Source: Emmonsiellopsis sp. PD_33
Taxonomy: Eukaryota; Ascomycota; Eurotiomycetes; Onygenales; Ajellomycetaceae
Assembly: GCA_032988165.1 (NCBI GenBank)
Contig: JANTQF010000049.1
Location: forward strand, 62,001-126,000
DNA length: 64,000 nucleotides
Direction: 5' to 3'
Shown one piece after another: positions 50,517 to 58,933 of the stretch. Every line of letters starts with the position of its first letter. Position 1 is the first letter of the stretch. Both the position numbers and the translations under genes were made by a program. The notes beneath the pieces were generated by a model. That model saw only the letters and a program-made list of their open reading frames with translations, made no database searches and was not told the DNA's origin.

Positions 50517-50540
50517 TGACCCCTAGAATACTAGGGGTCA
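50517..50540. repeat. 24-bp palindrome, possible LTR or element terminus
   Basis: TGACCCCTAG and its exact reverse complement CTAGGGGTCA are separated by four bases (aata). It sits just upstream (on the minus strand) of the Gypsy C gag region and starts a stretch (50,517 to about 50,790) that looks like an LTR. The CCCTAGAA core also recalls piggyBac-type ends. No partner copy was found. Confidence 0.6.
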
Positions 50541-50889
50541 GCCTGTTTTATATATAGATCTAGATGATAATATAACTACACTACTCTAATATTAACAATA
50601 TATATATATCAGCCTAATACAGCCTGCTATAGAGTTAGAGAATAATCAAATCAATCTAATTATTAATATAGTATAGTAGGCTTCTAGACTTAGCATACTA
50701 TCATAATACTAGCAAATCAATTAAATAGGGATATAAGGTCTTTACTATAGTGAAATGTGACTATATTTAGACATTCTCCATGATAAATATTTAAATGTGC
50801 ATAGATCAGATGTTTAAAGTGCCTAGATTAACTACCACTAAATCTCTTATTATAAAGTTAATTGAATGCTTATCCTCTATTATTATTAA

Positions 50890-51735
50890 ATTGATACTAC
50901 AGCTATTACCCTTTAAATTAATTTATTGCATTTAAGTACCTATCTATATGATTTTTATGAATAACTACTTCACATTGATTGCCCTCTTCAAACACCTATG
51001 AATCTGAGGATATAATACCTATGAAACTACTTGGCCTTCAAAACTCCCTTTTATCCTATAGAAACTGAAGGACCTAGAAAGCTTGATGAAGATTTCCTTT
51101 AATACTCTATATTTAATATCTGAAAATGATGTTCTCTATCTTAAATGAAAAGATAATAATATGGTTTTAATACTATCAACTATTCATACAATAGACAGCT
51201 TCATTACCTGTAAATGGAAGTAGCTAGGGATTACTTCTACTAATAGATCTCAAATATAGTGTGTTTTTAATAATAAATCAATCAAGAAAATTGAAATTCC
51301 TATCTTGATTGATGACTACAATTATTTTATGAATGGTGTAGACCTAGTAAATTAGTACTAAGTAGTATATAAGACTTATAGAGTCACTAATTATAACTAA
51401 TTAGTAATCTTATGGTAGATGATTGATTAGGCCATCATAAATGCTTACATCCTCTATAAAATGCTAGCTATTAAGCCACTTAGTCATCTTCAATTCTATG
51501 AGTGGCTGTATTTTTAACTCTATTAATTTACTAATCTTCTACTGCCTGAACAATCAAATTCTGATCTTAATCACATGTGGATTACATTACTGAATGTGTG
51601 AGCTTATGTGTGGTACTAGTACAAAAGAAAACAGAAAGATATTAAGAAGGAATGGGTACCTCAATCAAAGTGTGGTTACTCTGCATGTCAAGGTATAGCT
51701 CTCTATGTGAAATCTCAATACTAGCAGGAATTTCA
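50890..51735 (+). pseudogene. piggyBac-type transposase, C-terminal part (decayed)
   Basis: Plus-strand translation through stops shows the conserved piggyBac order: DNYFT/NNYFTLIALFKHL near 50,960-51,000; NTLYLISENDVLYLK near 51,100-51,145; VLILSTIHTIDSF near 51,162-51,206; DDYNYFMNGVDLVN near 51,320-51,352; a tryptophan-containing stretch and AIINAYILYKML near 51,433-51,468; and a terminal Cys cluster, C-x4-C, followed by QEFHSI near 51,680-51,735. piggyBac enzymes excise and insert at TTAA with a DDD core. Stops are RIP type. No terminal inverted repeat or TTAA flank was identified. Confidence 0.75.
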
Positions 51736-51750
51736 TTCTATATAACTGAA

Positions 51751-51762
51751 TTAGGGTTAGGG
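51751..51762 (+). repeat. Two telomere-type TTAGGG units
   Basis: Reads TTAGGGTTAGGG, followed by t. TTAGGG is the telomere repeat of most filamentous ascomycetes. Two units are too few for a telomere; this may be a remnant or chance. Confidence 0.4.
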
Positions 51763-51868
51763 TGAATAGATTACATAGATTACACTAATACAGCTTAATA
51801 CTGTTGATCTTTGCTGTGAACCAATATATCTTGTGTTTTTTATATGCTATTGTACACACTAAAAAACC

Positions 51869-51910
51869 ATGCTAAAGTTTGCTCGCGCCCAGATGAGGAG
51901 ATAAAAAGTG
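51869..51910 (+). repeat. Copy C of the dispersed motif, unmutated, at the block border
   Basis: Reads atgctaaagtttgctcgcgc then ccagatgaggagataaaaag. It is the CpG-bearing counterpart of the RIP-mutated copies at 42,626 and 42,750. The border between CpG-free and CpG-containing DNA lies inside it (first CG at 51,884). Confidence 0.65.
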
Positions 51911-52966
51911 ATCCAAGCTCCACAGGCTTGCATCCCCCCTTCGCACCATTATGCACCTAGCGCTGGGGCCGTGAGACTAACCGCGTCTCGTCATTCGTAT
52001 CAGAAGCCTTTAGCCGTGACAGACGCCGTCACAGTTGTCGCTAACCAGCACCTTATTTAGCTATTATTTCCGCCCGAGTTAGCGCAGTGCAATCCATGCC
52101 GGAGATCGCCAGCTTGGCTTCGCGCGTGCACGACGACATGGCTTGATTCTTTCGAGAATAATCTTGATTAACTATGTCGAGACGAGATGATTGTCAGGCA
52201 CAGAATAGGAGATTAATTCGTCCTTATTCGTTTACCTTTCTATACGCTCCCGGCAATTTATACATGGTAACGATTTTCGTTAAACAGAGGCCTTGGAGCA
52301 CAGCTGGCGAATATCCTGCTCCTACAGCACGGTCGAAGTCAAGCAACCTCAAACAGTGACCCATACGGCTTGCAAGGCGCACCCCAAAGATCACGGATGC
52401 CCCTCCGAACACTGTTTGGGGGTATGTACTGTTCAGATAAGGGGTAATAGGCAGGCGTTCAAGATGAAGTTTCACCACCCGTCGCAGACAGAACGCAATA
52501 TCTCACCAGCTGGCAATCTCCCTGGGTTCCCGCTCCGCCTATACGTACCTCCTGATGGAGAAACAACCTCAGTTAGCGCCAGTAAAATATTCGCATGCCG
52601 TGATCCCGATCGAGGGGATATTTACCCGAGCCAAGATTCATGGCATCGTGCCAGTGTCTCCCTTTCGTTCGGCGCAGAGGGAACAAAAAAAAATGTACAT
52701 ATAAGGGACGGTTTCCCGGGTTAGGATCATACTTTCTTCTCTCATCTTTTTCTCTCTCCAACAGTGGTTTTGTTTTTGGTTTTGATTTCTCAGCCCGTCC
52801 GTCTCTCTTTTACATTCTCATAGTTCTGTGAACTGAACTTTGCCATTCATTTACCCCCTTTTCGTGTCTTTAACTGTCTTTTGCTGGCTGGTCCATCATC
52901 GTCGTTTCCAATCACCTTGTCCGCCTTTTCGAGTCACTCATAATCTCGCCGCATACCAAATCCAAC
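51911..52966 (+). promoter_or_regulatory. Upstream region of the secreted-protein gene
   Basis: Over 1 kb of CpG-containing DNA without a convincing gene; the small open frames on both strands (52,174-52,831) overlap one another and have no homology that I recognise. A pyrimidine tract at 52,730-52,763 ending tctctccaacag could be the 3' end of a 5'-UTR intron, or a CT-rich promoter element of the type common in filamentous fungi. Confidence 0.45.
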
Positions 52967-54077
52967 ATGTTGTCTCGTGTTGCCCTTACCGCCCTCCTCG
53001 CGGCTCTAGCTGAGGCTCGCTTTGGCCAAGAGCAAATCCCCGTGGATGCTGTGGCATCTCTCCAGTGAGTTATATCTCCATTCACAAGGCATCATGCCCA
53101 GTTCCTTACTGATATGATATCTTGATAGAGCCGGTGAACCAGGCCAAGCGCAAACCCTCGCAGGCCAAGTCCCAGGCGTTCTCCTCGGCGGTGCCGACCC
53201 ATGCGAGAAGCTCGCGCTCGCCGATCAGATCGTCGCAGACCTTGGTGACGGAGCAGATGTCCTAGAAGCAGCAAAGGGGCTGGTGGGTGCCGAGCAAAAC
53301 TTCAACAATTTCAACTCCGACGTGCCCGCCATCTGCGGCGACGCAGCCCTTCCCGCCACCGAAGCTCTCCGCGGTATCGTCCCCCTGGTCGACCCGGACG
53401 TGGAGGGATCCGATATTCAGAATGCGAATTCGGCAACCAGTCTCGAGACCCCTTTCGATGCGACTGGTCTCAGCGTTGCTGACATCATGTCGGCTAATGG
53501 CTTTGTGAACTTTAACGTTGCCGGAGCTGCGGCTGGCGGAGCGGCCGCTGGCGCTGGCGCCGGGGACGATGCTGCTGCTGGTGATGCCGCGGGGGCTGGA
53601 GCAGACGCCTGCGCCGCCGCAAAGCGCATGACCCGCCGCAACTCCAACCTGCGCTTCGCACCGCGCCAAAATAACGAAACCTGCGCTGACGCTGCTGCCA
53701 ATAACGCAGCTGCGGGTGGTAACGGTGCCGCCGGTGGCGACGATGCTGGCGCTGGTGACGATGCTGGCGCGGCAGCGGACACGGGCGCCGCAGACTTCGG
53801 CGCATGCGACCCCAGCATCAAGTTCGAAGGAGGCCTAGGCGGGCGTCCCGCGGACGAGTTCACGTTCCAGGCAATTGACCCGCTGGTTGCCGAGGGCCAG
53901 CAGGAGGCACTAAACCCCAGCATTATCATGAACCGCGTCTGCGACCAGTTGACGAATGTCTGCGAGGCAAATGAGGCGGCGGTCACGGCGTGCGAGGAGG
54001 CGCAGGCATTGGCTGAGGCGGATGGGACGAGGGATCAGACTACTGCTGATACGTTTAATCAGGCGTTGGGGCTTTAA
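52967..54077 (+). CDS. Secreted Ala/Gly-rich protein of unknown function
   Basis: Two exons, 52,967-53,064 and 53,129-54,077, joined across a 64-nt intron (GTGAGT donor, ctgat branch, gatag acceptor), give 348 residues. The start is the first ATG and is followed by a clear signal peptide (MLSRVALTALLAALAEA). The mature protein has an N-terminal region with evenly spaced hydrophobics and a single Cys (DPCEKLALADQI), a low-complexity central region of about 100 residues made of Ala, Gly and Asp with GAGADD-type repeats, a short basic RMTRRNSNLRFAPRQ insert that could be a processing site, and a C-terminal Cys-containing domain (GACDPSIKFEGGLGGRPADE; VCDQLTNVCEAN). It is probably cell-wall associated or extracellular. 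It looks intact, with normal GC-rich codon use. No enzyme motif seen. Confidence 0.85.
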
Positions 54078-54772
54078 GTTAAAGGGGCTAGGATGTGTTT
54101 TGGAACAAGTGGGTGTGTGAGGGGTTTTCTTTGAGAGGGAAGGGGGCTTCTGGTGTGGGTGGGATACTATGAATGAATGATCTATCTGTTATGCTGGGTT
54201 GGTGTTGTATCGTTTTGGAGGGATGGATCTGGTTTCTATTCAAATTCGCATCGTCCAGCGGGGCTGTTGGGCTGTTTGCCTGCCTTGGATTTATTTCGCT
54301 TTCTCGCGCATGCAATCGATAATTTTTCCTTCAGGAACTCGGATTTCCTTACCCACACTTCTTAGTGGTCTAGATTCGCTCAATCATGGGAGCAGTAGAT
54401 ACATAGTGGCCATAAGTTAGTAGAGACAGTGATTATGCATAATGGGGTAGAGTTTCAACAAAATCAGCGGTGGCTTCAGGGCACAAATGTCGCTCCCTTC
54501 TGAGAGGTCATAGAAATTAGCTTGGCGAGTATGAGGGGTTGGCTAGAACAGACAGGATACCAGGTATCAAATTGCTCATAAAGCATATATAGCCAGGGTA
54601 GTAAAAAAAACGGCAATTGGTAATAAATGGGGGAATGAACGCGCAAATAAACAATAATAACAAAGAAAAGTCAAAGAAACGCGCCCCAATCGACTAAAAT
54701 AACGTCGTATACCCTCAGGCGCGTCCAAACAATATGTAGAGTTCCGAATAGCGCGATCATCTGCAGCCCAAT
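54078..54772. other. Convergent intergenic region
   Basis: Lies between the 3' ends of the secreted-protein gene (plus) and the F-box-like gene (minus). Short open frames here (54,088-54,420) have no support. Contains AT-rich 3'-UTR-like sequence with an A-run at 54,603. Confidence 0.6.
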
Positions 54773-56106
54773 CTACTCAGCCTTCTCAAGAACTTCAGGA
54801 GCCCATAAAGCTCTCAACTGTTCATTGAACTTTCCGCCTCCGCGGCTGATTGGTTTGTTAGTAATTATGAGTTGCGCACGCCTAAATTTCACGAAAATAT
54901 CAAGCCGTTGGGAAACCACTAGACTCTTAAACGCCGCGGTCCACTCTGGCAGTGCTTCTCCGGAAACTATCTTTTCGAAGCACTCCGGGTCGGTAGTTAA
55001 AGTGACGGAGAGATAAGGTAAGGTCATATGCACCGAGATAAATTGCAAGATAGCAACCACCGTTTCCGTAGGTGTGCCGAACCAGTCATCATGGTATTGA
55101 AACCGCAACTCGATCAATTTGATATGCGGTACGATGGCGGGCCTGGGCGCGATAAAGGAGAAGAAACATTCCGGGGCGTCGAACCTAATGATCGCGTTTT
55201 TCCATAGGTATTCGCCTATCTCTTCTGTGAACTGATGGCTGACGTAAAACAGGGGCCGTATGGATGTGTAATCCTGATAGCGACAACACTCGCAAACAAA
55301 ATGGTGTATAGACTCCATACTATCTACCGTGTCGGCGGATACGCTGTCGTCAAGAGGAACCGGCTCTCGATAAACCTGCAAGGTGTAAATGCAGCGACAT
55401 GCGCCATCGACCTCCTGGGTGTGGTCAGGAAGGTTTTTCATTCTAGCAATTTCATGTTCTGACAGGTTGCTCACGCTGCTGCTATCATCGTCGTCGGTCG
55501 CGACAGCGCTATCACAGGAAGTGCCGCCGCTCATCCATTGCGATTCGTCTCCCGCTAGCCTAAGAAGTTCCCTTTCGGTGTTATCAAACAATCCAACAGA
55601 CTCTGCGAAATTCGCTTGCTCTTCGGTTGCGATCCCCTCTACGACCGCTCTATATATCTCAAAGGGATCTTCAAGGTCCATTTCACGTGCGTTCGGCCGT
55701 GTAATGGAATGAGAGAAATCTGGGTTCTGGCAGAGGCAATCATATGTTGCGTCAGAAACCACGAATCGGATGCCGTTCTTCCCCTTCATTTCGAGCAGGT
55801 CTTTGTAGAAACTCTCGGACAGAGGGCCGAGCAGGTAATAATATATCCTGAGCCGTATTTCTAACGGTAGCTTCATCAGCGAAAAACTAGTATCCACGCT
55901 GATATATGTTAGTACCCCACAGAATAAATAAATAATGGGCATCCGTACATTGATTCGAGATCCGCCGGAGGTTCCTCCAGTGGACCATCGCAGGCACTGG
56001 ACTCATGAGGCCAGAATAAAAAGTGCCCATATCCTTGGCTGTAGTCAACGACTCCCTGTCGCCCGAATAGAGCTCTGATTTCCTCTCTTTCTGGGGGGAG
56101 GGCCAT
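54773..56106 (-). CDS. F-box-like / DUF7730-like hypothetical protein
   Basis: Two exons on the minus strand, 56,106-55,949 and 55,898-54,773, with a 50-nt intron (donor GTACGG, branch actaac, acceptor atcag; phase 2), give 427 residues. I chose the ATG at 56,106 (context aaaATGG) because the frame upstream is unremarkable; an earlier in-frame ATG at 56,298 cannot be excluded. An F-box-like helix, LPLEIRLRIYYYLL, lies at about residues 63-76. An acidic Ser-rich segment follows (about 185-200), then a Cys cluster CECCRY and LFYVSHQFTEEIGEYLWKN, typical of the large fungal family of F-box-like or DUF7730 proteins. Such proteins may be substrate adaptors of SCF ubiquitin ligases, but most have no known role. 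No frame damage. Confidence 0.75.
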
Positions 56107-57358
56107 TTTTACCCGTGCTGGCAATCCGCACTGCTGAGCAAACGGGAACTGGTATCCAGGAGTTGAAGGAGAAGAGAAACGAGGCACTAGATATAGAGGA
56201 CATTTGCCATGTGTCCACAAGTCAAAGAAGCCAACACACGAGGCTGCGCAAAAGACGATGCTTTGGGACAGCCAGACATGGCAGGCAACAAATACCAAGG
56301 AGCCAAATTAAGTGTTGCTTCGTATCCTAGCCCCTCGGAAGGCTGTTCAATACGAGCAATCACATTCTTCCAGAGTGTGATATAAATTCTTGTCTCGTGC
56401 AGGCTTTAGGGGATTAATGGATTCCTTGACCAGGAGAAACTCAAGTCTCCAAGATGGATGTGTTGACTAGATGCATTTTCAGAAAATGGCGAGAGGTCTG
56501 CTCGGTCAAAATAGACTTTTAAGCTTCTTGGGTCGGGTGGGTCGAAAAGTCTATTACTAAGCAACCTTAGCGAGCTAGAATTGACCTCCATCAAATATTA
56601 ATATATTAATTTGATATTGCTAAATCTTCAGCCATGCTTGCTCCTTTGATGGATCGGTTATGATACTCATTTACACCACAGCCCGTCCTTTTGTCTCCCG
56701 CTGTAGGACAAGCCTATCCCCAAATGTCCCTTCTCCATTCTCTGTGGAGAGAACTTGGCGAAGTTTCAGCACCCAGCCTCCCATTCATCCCAGGGGCAGG
56801 CTTATCCTATTCAATTGCCATGCCACAATGCAAGTTCAGCGCGATAATGAAATAGCATTGTTCCAGCAATGATTCAACGGTACCGTTGTGGGGATCGCTT
56901 TGCCAGATGCCCCCGACTATGGCTTCCGGCCCAGCCATGTCAACAACTCCATGTTACAGATTGCGTCTCACCACCAACAAACTCGACACAGCACTTTAGG
57001 CTTTGGCCGGTCCCAGAACAATCGAAAACAACGGCAAATTAATGCAGGACAGTGTCACTGTCGTTGACGCCCATCCTACTCGATCTGATAGGACGCTAGC
57101 CACAACAGCCAGTCCCATAGTTCTGTCACAACGGTACATCCCCTTCCCCTTCGTATCAACGTGTCTCACCTATTCTTTGGAGCTCGAATAACTTGCTAGA
57201 GTAAATAACTACATTTACAGGATTATCTGCTCTTATCTGTTGCTTCGTTTAGCCTTTAACTCTCGGGAGTGCTGTCATTGAACCTTCTGTCATTGCTGTC
57301 GTCTTCCTCTACTACCTTTATATATTGCTCTCCTACTATTTAATTTTTGCTGTGGCCA
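56107..57358. other. Intergenic region between divergent genes
   Basis: No gene that I can support; the small open frames lack any motif. A short AT-rich patch lies at 56,590-56,620, and the last 150 bases before the coiled-coil gene are CT-rich (ctctcctact), as in many fungal core promoters. Confidence 0.6.
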
Positions 57359-58654
57359 ATGTGGAATTCAACGGTTGTCTCGAGGCCTCCATCTGTGCGG
57401 TCATTCTCCGGCCGTTCAATGTCAATAGGCTCGCGCCGTGGTTCGGGAGGCTACGATTCGGACCGGAGCAGCGACACGATTGCAAATGAGGAGGAACCCG
57501 TACTGTGGCAACGGCAGGACCGTTTGTCACAGAAGCTTGAAAGCGTGGGTTTGCATCTAGAAGAAATACAGCCTCCTCGTAATTTAATTGCGCACAATCG
57601 AGAAGCACAATCTAAGCAGAAACCGCTCAGCCAAACCGTCTCCGAAGAAAAGACACTATCAGTGCGCGAGCAGGATGAATTTGAACTCCTACAAAAGACA
57701 CCTACGATCCGTGACGTTAGAGGGAGATTGGACGACAAGGAGGATTCTTCTGGGAACGCGGTAGAGCCTCCCCGGGCTCCCGGCCCACTCGAACAGCAAC
57801 TGTCCGCTCTTATGTCCAAGATAATATTCATGGAGCGGGAGAACCCCACCATCTCCGTTTCGCAGGAAGAATACGAGGCCCTGCAGGAGCGGGTCAAGGC
57901 CCTTGAGGCGGAAAAAGCAGCACAGGCCAAACGGCACGAAGCTCTCTTCGCACTCCGAGACGAAGACGTCGCCAACATCATCAAGGTCCGCGTCCTCCTC
58001 GCAGCAGAGCGTCGTGAGCACGCCGCGTTCCGCAAACTCCGCGACGACGATCTACAAAACGTGATCGCACTGCGTAATAAACTTGCGGATGCCACGCGGA
58101 AAATCGAACGGTTGGAAAAATCCGCCCTCAGTCCAATCACACCCACGTCCCGACGGCCTAAAAGTATTGTTTCGATCGAACGACGAGATACCTCCGATCT
58201 CTTCCAAGCTGCGAAGAACGCAGCTCTAGAACAACGCGCCCTCGAACTTGAAAAGGCCAATGAAGATCTCATGAGCCAGCTTGCAGCGGTAAATCAGAAC
58301 ACTGCCTTCCGCGCCACTACAGATAAAGCATGGCGCACGGCGCTTGACGAACTGGAAAGTAAATTACGGAAGAAGGACGAGGAGATAGCTCATATACGGA
58401 ACACATCTTCGTCCTTCTCGTCGTCCTCGTCATCGGGTGGTATGGATTGGAATAGGATGGAAGCACTTCTTGATGAACATGGGACGTTCCGGGAGAGGAC
58501 GGCACAGAGGATGCAGCAGCTTCGGTCTGAAAATGAGATGCTGCATCGGGAACTACACCGGAAGGAGGATGAGAATATGGCGTTAGAATCCAAAATGAAG
58601 AATTTGCAACGGGTATCTAATGCCGGGATGTTGCAGAATATGCTACGGAGCTAG
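57359..58654 (+). CDS. Coiled-coil protein of unknown function
   Basis: A single open exon of 431 residues starts at the ATG at 57,359 (ccaATGTGG); the frame extends four codons upstream, but without an ATG. The N-terminus is Ser/Arg-rich (SRPPSVRSFSGRSMSIGSRR), a likely phosphorylated, unstructured region. Long heptad-like helices follow at about residues 142-256, 279-345 and 365-425, for example EYEALQERVKALEAEKAA and LRSENEMLHRELHRKEDEN. A Ser-run (SSSFSSSSSS) separates the last two. A short SPITPTSRRPKS stretch near residue 258 looks like a proline-directed phosphorylation site. No catalytic domain or membrane segment is seen. It probably acts as a cytoplasmic scaffold, but function and partners cannot be inferred. 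Its minus-strand open frames are shadows. Confidence 0.85.
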   Translation: MWNSTVVSRPPSVRSFSGRSMSIGSRRGSGGYDSDRSSDTIANEEEPVLWQRQDRLSQKLESVGLHLEEIQPPRNLIAHNREAQSKQKPLSQTVSEEKTLSVREQDEFELLQKTPTIRDVRGRLDDKEDSSGNAVEPPRAPGPLEQQLSALMSKIIFMERENPTISVSQEEYEALQERVKALEAEKAAQAKRHEALFALRDEDVANIIKVRVLLAAERREHAAFRKLRDDDLQNVIALRNKLADATRKIERLEKSALSPITPTSRRPKSIVSIERRDTSDLFQAAKNAALEQRALELEKANEDLMSQLAAVNQNTAFRATTDKAWRTALDELESKLRKKDEEIAHIRNTSSSFSSSSSSGGMDWNRMEALLDEHGTFRERTAQRMQQLRSENEMLHRELHRKEDENMALESKMKNLQRVSNAGMLQNMLRS

Positions 58655-58933
58655 GGGGTATTTAGAGTGATTTTGTCATTCATGTGCTTGCTCCTTTGGT
58701 GTTTTGGTGGATAAGGTTTAAGCTATCTATCATTGTCACTATCCATTCTCACCTCCGTTCTCGGTTTCTGAAGAATAGCACACTACTGTTAAAAAGGGAG
58801 GGGGGACAGCATGTATTAACAAATATCACCATAATACCTTGGATTAGAATATTTGTGGTAGCTTAAGTTCTTCTAGGAACCAATTAACTACTAAGCCGCC
58901 TCTCCTCTCTCCAGGGTACAGGATCAGTCACTA
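58655..58933. other. Short convergent intergenic region
   Basis: 279 bases between the coiled-coil gene and the stop of the transporter gene on the other strand; only 3'-UTR sequence is expected. Confidence 0.7.

Larger units (their letters stand above)
1..51883. other. CpG-free, AT-rich RIP-degraded repeat block
   Basis: Reading the whole stretch I found no CG dinucleotide; the first ones appear at 51,884 (gctcgcgccc), after which CG is frequent. TG and CA remain common. Coding remnants on both strands are broken mainly by TGA, TAG and TAA where homologous families have Arg or Gln codons. This is the expected footprint of repeat-induced C-to-T mutation focused on CpG, which in some Eurotiomycetes (notably Onygenales) removes CpG from repeats almost completely. 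The block is not uniform: Gypsy A (4-15 kb) keeps many C and G bases, while the Helitron halves and Gypsy C are much richer in A and T, as if mutated longer or in more contexts. No intact gene is present. Confidence 0.9.

Noticed and set aside
52224..52761. Overlapping small frames upstream of the secreted-protein gene
   Set aside because: Several conflicting frames on both strands, no motif, no splice logic; treated as promoter or leader.
53417..53986. 189-codon minus-strand frame opposite the secreted-protein gene
   Set aside because: Ala/Pro/Ser-rich shadow of a GC-rich repeat; the plus strand has a signal peptide, proper splicing and the complete frame.
57451..58272. 273-codon minus-strand frame inside the coiled-coil gene
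   Set aside because: Ser/Arg-rich shadow; the plus frame has heptad structure and fills the whole locus.
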